Shown here: positions 56,625-64,000 of the stretch, piece by piece
Position numbering within the stretch: the first letter of the stretch is position 1
Layout: each line of letters begins with the position of its first letter
Assembly (NCBI GenBank): GCA_014529385.2
Contig: CM043942.1
Span: 30,098,969 to 30,162,968 of the forward strand
Origin: Adiantum capillus-veneris
Taxonomy: Eukaryota > Streptophyta > Polypodiopsida > Polypodiales > Pteridaceae
Reading direction: 5' to 3'
DNA length: 64,000 nucleotides
Made by a program: the position numbers and the translations under genes
Notes under the pieces: generated by a model
The model's database searches: none
What the model saw: only the letters and a program-made list of their open reading frames with translations
What the model was told of the DNA's origin: nothing

Positions 56625-56712
56625 CTTTTAGAGGTGATTGCTCTCACCATGAAGGCTTGTGGCCTTACACAAGACCTTTACATGGGTAAGAGAATTTTTG
56701 AGGAGATGATTG
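56625..56712 (+). pseudogene. Short PPR-repeat remnant
   Basis: The plus strand reads EVIALTMKACGLTQDLYMGK RIFEEMIEQ and then stops. This resembles one PPR motif (LKACG…G..IH). No continuation is seen. Confidence 0.45.
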
Positions 56713-56760
56713 AACAATGATATTGGAAAAAGTTGTCGTGTTTGGCGGTGCTTGTGTGTT

Positions 56761-56779
56761 GGGGGGGGGGGGGGGGGGG
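56761..56779. repeat. G homopolymer, 19 bases
   Basis: Uninterrupted G run next to a TG-rich segment. Copy number may be affected by sequencing. Confidence 0.9.
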
Positions 56780-56854
56780 TAGGTAGGAAGGATTGTATTG
56801 AATGATCATTAAACAAAGTATTCTAGTGGGAGCTGTACAATGGTGAACAACCGT

Positions 56855-56859
<5 letters not shown>

Positions 56860-56891
<32 letters not shown>
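56860..56891. repeat. (CT)n microsatellite
   Basis: About sixteen CT units following TCATCT. Confidence 0.95.
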
Positions 56892-56895
<4 letters not shown>

Positions 56896-59800
56896 CCAAA
56901 CCTTAGGAACAAAAATAAACATACGTGGTGCGATCTAATTTCATATAGCAAATCATCTTTATGCTCCTCCAATGTTTCACACACAGGGCACCGATGAGCA
57001 CATAGGAAACCCTTATACATACTAGTACAAAATGTTTAAAGATGCTAAGGCAACAAATTGAAGAACCTTTGGTCACATAAACTCCATTGGCCATATGCTA
57101 CAATCTTCCTTGTGAAGGTGGAAGGTTTTGATTATAGTCTTTTACTTTATCCCAAGTACAAGAGTCGAGACACTTAAAGAACTATTGTGGATTGTAGAAT
57201 ACTCTAAATAACACAACTAAATGCAGAACGAAATGACTAAATATGTGAACTCACTTGGCCCAAAAAACTTGATGGATTCTAAATGACTACTACATTGACA
57301 ATGATGCCTATTACATAGGCAATTGGATATCACAGATTTGCTTTAACACCTCCCTTGATACCTACTTAGCCTCTAGCTTAAGTAGTGCCACCAAAAGTGT
57401 AGGCTACCCCCATTTAGTGCTAAACCCAGATCTCTGCCTCTTATCATCCATATCGTTGGAGCGTAGGCTTACAAACTTATTTAGCCCCTTAGGTGCTAAT
57501 GGCACCCTCTAGACATACATTTACACTTGCTCCCTAGGCTCGCATCACCTTGCCTTGTAGGTCCACGAACCCTTTAATTTAAAACAATTAAATGGTAAAT
57601 TTTAGTGGAACCATATCCTTCATTTTTTGACCTTTGTCTCGATTCTCACAACATGCGGATCCTTTTTTTGTGAGAAAATGCATCTTCGCATCAATGTTGC
57701 TCACAATTGCTGTTGTTGCTCTTTCCTCGTGTTGATGGCCTTCGCCTATGTTTTTTTGCCTTATGAGGACATTGTTCGAGCTCTGACTTTGATGCCTTCT
57801 CATTGCATTGAAAAACTTGTGCAAAAATGGATGCAACTTTTGGGTGATCGTATCTCACTTTTCTTGTGCGGGAAGTGTGTAAATTGTAATCCCAATGCTT
57901 ATTTCATGTGCCATAATACACATGCAACACAAAGCAAACCAAGGAATTCTTTACAAAAGATCATGTTTTTTGTTTTATTTTGTGAAAGCACTACCATGCC
58001 ATGGGCAGTGAGGGCAATTAATCGTTCTTTCTACTCTACAGGCTTCTGGCCTTCTTCTTTACCTTTTGCTTGAGCTCTACTATGCATGTACCACCCGCTT
58101 TAGCAGCTCTTGGTTGCTTCCCTATAGTGGCAAACAGATTTGACATGGCAATAGCATGACTTTCATGATGATGTGTAGCTTGTGTAGCTTGTGAGGGGAG
58201 ATGCTGTGATTGAGTAAAGCAAGGGTAGGCCTCAAATTGCTTGGGTTGGAGGTGTTGAAACTTTGGTAGGTGAATGTTGGGGGCATAGTATCAATAAATT
58301 TAAGGAGTTTTGGTGTTTATATTCAAATCTTAGTAGATACTTCTATTCAGCTCTTTGTTGTAGGTAATAACAAGCTTGAAGAAAAACAATGATGTGAAAT
58401 CAAGCATTCAATGAAGCTATGAGGGGCTAGTATGACAACACTATCTCAACAACTTGAAGATCAATCCTCTCTTCTCTTACTATTACGTGCACAACCGCCA
58501 TGCAAAACGCCTGATGGAAATACAACGTCCTATCTTAACTCGGCTCAATGCTCATCAAACAAGTGAGCAAAAACATATCCAACACTTCCTATGTACACAA
58601 ACTCAAAATGCTTAAGATGCACATCAAGAGACACAAACTAGCTAGTCAAGAACTTGCAAAAACACACGTGTTTGGGATTCCACACCGGCTCAATCGTAAT
58701 GCCAGTATTCTTAATAAGTGACTCTCATGAGTGGGACATCCATAGCTCCTTAGCATGCACAATTGTAAGTCCTAGCCCTACAGACTAACCTAGTCTCTGC
58801 TATTATCAACTAAAAAATTATGGTGGATCCTAGAATATTCTAAATAAGTGACATGAATAAATGAACAAAAAAATGACAAAATACGCGAGGATTTACTTGG
58901 CACAGACAACTTGATGGCTTGAAAATGATTGGCTTGGTTTTAAATGGAGAATGAGGTCCCTTATATAGGCCATTGGCTTGGATGCTTTGCATGTGGGATG
59001 TATGCCCCTTGTTCTCCTGCTCTAGAGGATTTGCCTTGTAGGTAATTGTGTGCCAACATTGGCTTTCATGATGGTGAAGATTGAGATTGTGGGTGAGAGG
59101 AATGATGGAAGTAGTGCATGCGTGACTTTCATTGATGGTCCTTCCTTGATTGGTTATGCATCAGTGAGTATTATCTTGCTATTTTTTAAATCTTTTCAAT
59201 AGTGTACATTGTTAGGGTTCAAGCAAACTGACCGGACACCCATCACACTGATCGTACTAACCTTGTCTATTCTTTTGATCATATAGAGCATCATGCTTGT
59301 ATGTGTTCTTTTTCTCCCTTGCACTTTGCACGCACCACTCACTCTTTTAGTGGGATCAAAGAGGTATATGTCACTCTTTTATAGTTGTAGCTTCTTTTTG
59401 TTCCCTCTAGAATAACATATTACTATGTTGTGTTCATAAAGATAATGGAGAATGGCTTCTTTTCATGTGTTGTGTAGAATATAAATAGTTCAAAGCACTG
59501 TGACAACACATTTTGAATTCTAGATGCTACTCTAATACGTCGTTTGCCACAAAATTTGTAGCCTATCCTTAAGGAAGCTCATGCCCGACAAAAAATAGCT
59601 AGTTTTGGTTTTGTGAAAGGTAGTAGCTTGTATCATGTCCTATTTTCAAAAGTGTGTCCAAGATTGGTGAACTTTGTGATTATATCTAAGCCTTTTGAAT
59701 GCTTAAGGTTGTGACTATAAATAAACTTGGACTTGCATCAAACAACAAATCCCTTTTGTTTCTAGTGTGGCAAGGTGACGGAGGTTTGGAAGATCCCTAC

Positions 59801-60850
59801 ATTGTCTGCAAGAGTGTTGATGTAAAAAAATAGTCTCAATGTGGATGTTGTTCATGGTGTAGATGACGTTGTGTGGCCAACCCGTGGAACAAGCATTTTT
59901 TTCTTTTGCAATTACAAAGCTCAGATGAAGTAATTTTTCTTGGGTTTGGTTCATCTTCTTGACTCCTTATCATCAACTAAATCTCCTTATATTCTAGGTC
60001 TTGTATCACTTTTTGTTGGCTCCCTTGTAGCATAGCTTCAACGGATCAACAAAATTATCAATCCGTGGATGGTAGCGACTTGACTAGGGCATGGAAGCAT
60101 CAGACATGGGTGAGTGTGTGAGAGTAATGAGTAAGAAAAGAGTACAAAAATCACAAGAGTCCATCTAGATTAGAGAGAAGAAAGAACTAATGGAAGGGAT
60201 CAGTGTTGCACACACGCTAAACCTTATGGTAATCACACATTGCTCTTCGTTGCATTCCCTACCAATGCTTGTAAGCACATCCTAATCATGGGCTCACCCA
60301 AACTCATGGGGTTATGATTAGAGCAATGCCTGCACGAATCCTAATCTACACACTAATTTAATCATGCACATAACACTATAATCAAACACACAATAGGCAG
60401 TCAAGCAATTGAAGGGAAATTAGGTTTTAATACACACAAATCAAGAAACTAATACACAACTTGAAGGAAAAGCAAAGAGAGGAGCAATAGAACTCAGCTA
60501 GTTTCATTGCATGCTTAGGTGACCTGGTAGGGGAAGTCTGTCTAGCAAGTGTATGTGGATTATGTGGGGTCATGACTATAGGTCCTATCCCTCGCAGGGA
60601 TCCCCAACAAGATATACCACAAGGCTCATGGCTTGCTCAAACGGTCCCGTGCTCTACTCATCGATATCTATGTCCACAATCATCAACATAAGCCAATGTG
60701 TGCTCTAGTCTACGGAACTACACTATCCTAGGGTTTCTAAACAATCATCGGATATGCTCTATCTACAACATCATAAGGGCTAATCGGTAGGGACATGTAT
60801 GTGGCCTTGAGCTCATCAGTGAAGAACTCAGTCGAAAGAACGTGATGTCT
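56892..60850. other. Repeat-bearing noncoding region, no gene supported
   Basis: 57175-57330 and 58805-58990 are diverged copies of one sequence (GTGGATYSTAGAATAYTCTAAATAA, CTTGGC…AACTTGATGG, TATATAGGC-like), so an unidentified repeat is present at least twice. Open frames of 82-148 codons on opposite strands at 57588-58073 show no known motif. From 59000 to 60850 I see nothing recognisable. Confidence 0.4.
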
Positions 60851-61868
60851 CTAAACTCTAACCACCTGCTGTATCAAAGGGCCAATACCATTCGAGAAGG
60901 TGCCTTTGGTGTAGCAATGTCCATCAAGGTAAAAAAATGAAGGCATGACTCCTCTATAGCCTAAGAAATGTAGCACAAACTCAGTTTGGTGCTCTCTACT
61001 TGTCGTGACAACTCTATCCTCATGTGGTATCTCCATGGTGTCTCAGAGTGGTGATCTATGGCTCGTCATCGTATTTGATGCATGCGATCTAGCAAGCTCT
61101 GTGTCAGGTGTGCTCACAGTTTGTGGTGTTGTCTCTACAGCCTCTCTAGTGTGTGTACTAGTCGTAGTTGCATGTGATGTGACTGTATCTGTGCATGGTA
61201 AATATGGCATTGCATTGGTAAGGCTCTGGCTCATGCATTCCATGTCTGCCCCGGTCTCTGTCATGATCTCAACAAAGATCTGTCTTGTAGATGGTTTGCA
61301 TGATGTGAATCTTGGAGGTGATCAAAGTCGTGCTTACTGTGTAGAGGGTATGTTCATCGGGTCTACTATAGGTTCAATAAACTACTTCAAGAAGGGGAAT
61401 AGCGTAGTCCACACAACAATGTATAGGTAGCCTCATCATAAATGCTTATATAGATAACCCGCAAGGAACTTGGTGGGGTAGCACTCACCGTGTTATAGGG
61501 AGGGTACTCTCCAAATCTAACTTTCTTCCCCATGTACATCCCCCGATCATGAGCATACAATGGTCCAATCTTCTCAAATAGGTCCAAAAATACAGTCTGT
61601 GGTAGCTCAAAGGTGCCTATACGATCCTCACGAAGGGCTAACTTGATATGCTCTAGAATCTCCTCCGTTATGTGTCTATAAGATGTACCAAAACCACCAA
61701 GAAGGTGATCTGGCAAGGTCGGGTGTGCTCGGGCTCTAAGCATTCAGAAACTATGTGTTTGTTGACAATCTGTGAACTGAATTTGGATGTACCTCTGCTG
61801 AGTTTGTCTAGCTCGCCGTGAATCCACAACACTCTATCAAACAGAGCCTGAGGATCCGTAATAGCCAA
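60851..61868 (-). pseudogene. Unrecognised minus-strand coding remnant
   Basis: Successive minus-strand open pieces follow each other in different frames: 61868-61668 (QALFDRVLWIHGELDKLSRG), 61743-61387 (EEILEHIKLALREDRIGTFE, KIGPLYAHDRGMYMGKKVRF), 61264-61043 and 61036-60851 (EFVLHFLGYRGVMPSFFYLD). Amino acid composition looks protein-like and the pieces abut, so a decayed element or host gene is likely. No domain is recognised. Confidence 0.4.
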
Positions 61869-62440
61869 AATTTATCAATCTATGTCAAATCTGGTGTCAA
61901 GGAGGTCTATATACAAGTGCACAAGCTAATGTGCATAATCTGCCAATCGAAGGCTGGCCAAGTGGTAAGCTGGGGTCATTGGGTGTGAAAAAGCTCTAGC
62001 AATCATCTCTCTATCCAAGTCTCCGTAAAAAATCAATCAACAGATCAAATCGTGTACAAACATGTGACCAACGGCTAAAATCAAGCCAAGTCAAGATCTC
62101 ACGTGTGAATGGGCTCTAAATATCGTAATCTGGCAATCTCAAGGCCACAAACAAAGCTCTATAGCAACTCAGGATCGAAGGTGGTCAAGTGTGGAATCTG
62201 CAGTCAAATCAAGCCAAAATCAAAATATGCACATGAACAAGCTCTAAAGCTTGTCAACTGGCCAAATCTAGACCAAAATAAAAATCCGTGTAAAAACAGG
62301 GTCTATGAGAGCAGTCTAGCTCAAATTTAGCATAATCGGGCAAATCTAACAAAATTGGAGTCTTCGGACATATCTAACCTAAGTGTGCCTAGTCATGCAT
62401 AAATGCGCGTAAACGGGGTGTGCGATGCGCATGCCAAGCA
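61869..62440. other. Degenerate short repeats, no gene
   Basis: Units with CAAATCAAGCCAA, AAGCTCTA and AATCTGGCCAA recur irregularly every 60-90 bases between about 61920 and 62360, which suggests an old tandem array. Confidence 0.4.
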
Positions 62441-63060
62441 AGGAGAGGAAACATAAAGAAGAAATACATTTTTGTTTATTTTTGGTTTTTTTTAATAAAT
62501 TAAGACAAAAAATAAATACAAAAATAGAAAGAAAATGAACAAAATAACGAAGTAAAAACAATTAAAAAGTAAAAATGATGAAAAGACAATATAATAAAAA
62601 GAAATGCAATTTTTTTGGATTTTTAAAAAGGTTATTTGTTTTTTTATGATTTTTTTAAAAAATTGGATTATTTTTTGGAGTGTTTATGTTTTTAAACATT
62701 TTTTTGTATAATTTTTGGATTTTATTATATTTTAGTTGAATTTTTAATTGTTTAGGTTTTTTTGTTTTCTTTGAATTTGTATTCTTTTTTTTGGAATTTT
62801 ATTTAATACACTCTCTTCTTATTATTTTTTGATTTTTTGCCTTTTTTTGAATATTCGGATTTTCTTTGTTTTTTTATTTTGATTTTTTATTTTTAAAATT
62901 TTCTTTTTTTGGGTTTTTTTGAAAATCAATTTAAAAAACATACTAAATGAAATTCTTAACAAATGAAATTGAAATAAAATAAAACAAAAATGAAATTGAA
63001 ATGAAGTTTAAATGGAAAATGAAATTAAATAAAATTAAACAACAACAAAAAGTGTCATTA
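62441..63060. repeat. AT-rich low-complexity tract
   Basis: Almost entirely A and T with runs of TTTTTGGATTTTT and AAATGAAATTGAAAT. It is the most AT-rich part of the window. It could act as a matrix-attachment type region, but that is only a suggestion. Confidence 0.8.
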
Positions 63061-64000
63061 CTATTTGCAGTTCACTCACATCCATTCGTGGCTACTCTCA
63101 AGGGCAGTGCTATGAAAGGGGAGATTCAAGGACTCTTACTTCTAGCGGGCAAACAAATGCTGCAAAATTGTTTGCTGACGTTTCTTCCGTCTTCATAAAA
63201 GCCAACTCTCAAATGCTAAGAAGAACACTTGAGATGGTCCAAATGTTTGCAATTGCATCAGGCTCCAAGTGCAACATTGAAAAATCAAGATTTTAATTTC
63301 ACCAGATCCTCCTCCTTAAGAATGCATTAATGTGGATGATGAAATGATGGAGCTAGGACCTTCAATATGCCCCATCTCATGTCACTTGACCTAATGTCTC
63401 CTAACTACAATTCCGCTCTCTCCAATCCCACACAGATTTCCAACACTAGATGTGTTCTCTCCCAATGAGCCAACACTCGTCTCCCGTAAAGCATGTGTTG
63501 TCTCCCCCGCAAAGCATCACTACATCATGCCCCATTCCAAGGAGACAATCATGATGTCACATATGAAATTCTTTGCATATTCACAAACAAGGTTGTAACC
63601 AGTGGACAATTTGATAAATGAGCAATAGTTTGTTTGAGCTTATAACTAAAACATCTTGCATGAAAGAGAAATCTTTTTTTTACTATCAACACAATGTGGC
63701 CTTCTTTAGCATTAGTACTAAGGCACATGGGCCAATAAAAGTATACCCTCCTAAAATAGAAGCACAACTTATATGGATGCTTTGGTGATTACCCAAAAAG
63801 TGTGCTCTCAATAGTTGTAGTTGGATAGAGACAAAATCTCAAATATGGGAACCTTGGGGCTTGAGCTCATTAGATTTTTCTTTTCATGAGGATGTTAATA
63901 AAATTTGAAGTTCGAATTCTGATTTGATAGGGGAACACCCCCTCCTAGAATACAACTTTTTAGTATGTCACAAAACTAGCACCTTTAGTAATTGCTATAA
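63061..64000. other. Noncoding end of the window
   Basis: No gene, element end or repeat is recognised here. Confidence 0.4.

Noticed and set aside
57627-58073. 148-codon plus-strand frame
   Set aside because: Cys-rich and hydrophobic by composition, opposed by an equally plausible minus frame, no domain, and in a repeat-bearing region.
61005-61430. 141-codon plus-strand frame rich in Val and Ser
   Set aside because: It overlaps minus-strand pieces that look more protein-like; probably a shadow.
1-64000. CRISPR arrays, bacterial operons, rRNA genes
   Set aside because: None is present; introns, PPR fragments and plant retroelements show nuclear plant DNA.

Overview
The window is nuclear DNA of a vascular plant with a large, retroelement-rich genome. 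It holds one host gene that I can follow from start to stop. This is a plus-strand RING-H2 ubiquitin ligase of the MBR1/MBR2/HIP1-like type. Its five coding exons lie at 239-2134, 2226-2276, 54007-54105, 54229-54384 and 54603-54737. Exons 2 and 3 are separated by an intron of about 51.7 kb (2277-54006), yet the joined frame stays open and the protein reads continuously across it (about 778 residues). Giant introns packed with LTR elements suggest a gymnosperm, fern or lycophyte, but the sequence alone does not name the species.

The intron is a stack of nested insertions. From left to right: (1) 2950-16744 is a solo LTR (family B) split by a chromodomain-type Ty3/gypsy element (family A, 4429-16406). 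Element A has three LTRs and two internal regions, and its gag carries a small non-autonomous LTR element (J, 5867-7811). (2) 18078-33985 is a minus-strand Ty3/gypsy element (family C). Its integrase block is inverted. It has been hit by a solo LTR of family B, by a coding but pol-less LTR element (D, 21702-27794), by a tRNA-type SINE and by an A-tailed retroposon. D itself carries a solo LTR of family E and a TRIM-like element. (3) 34-40 kb holds microsatellites, a PPR pseudogene, a pair of direct repeats and an unrecognised, methylation-decayed reading frame. (4) 40.2-46.4 kb holds fragments of another minus-strand Ty3/gypsy element, LTRs of family I, a hAT-type MITE and a truncated family B LTR. 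(5) 46.4-52.0 kb is a Ty1/copia gag-protease fragment interrupted by a hAT transposon, which is itself interrupted by a second family E solo LTR. (6) 52.3-53.1 kb is a further LTR-like sequence.

Target-site duplications, often exact, support most of these nestings: GACAC and GAATT for B1 and A, TCAAT for D, TCATG and AGGGA for the two E solo LTRs, TTGCT for the TRIM, 8-bp repeats for the two hAT elements, 18 and 13 bp for the two retroposons. Insertions can therefore be ordered in time.

Downstream of the ligase gene (after about 55.2 kb) I see repeats, a short PPR remnant, an unrecognised minus-strand coding remnant at 60.85-61.87 kb and a very AT-rich tract at 62.4-63.1 kb. No second intact host gene is evident.

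The most unusual signals are: a short motif around AAATACCGAAAGGGGCGCC, followed by GGGGCC, that recurs in the 3' half of otherwise dissimilar LTR families; the D element with its own coiled-coil plus His/Asp-repeat protein and no polymerase; and the A element whose two internal copies share the same integrase deletion.
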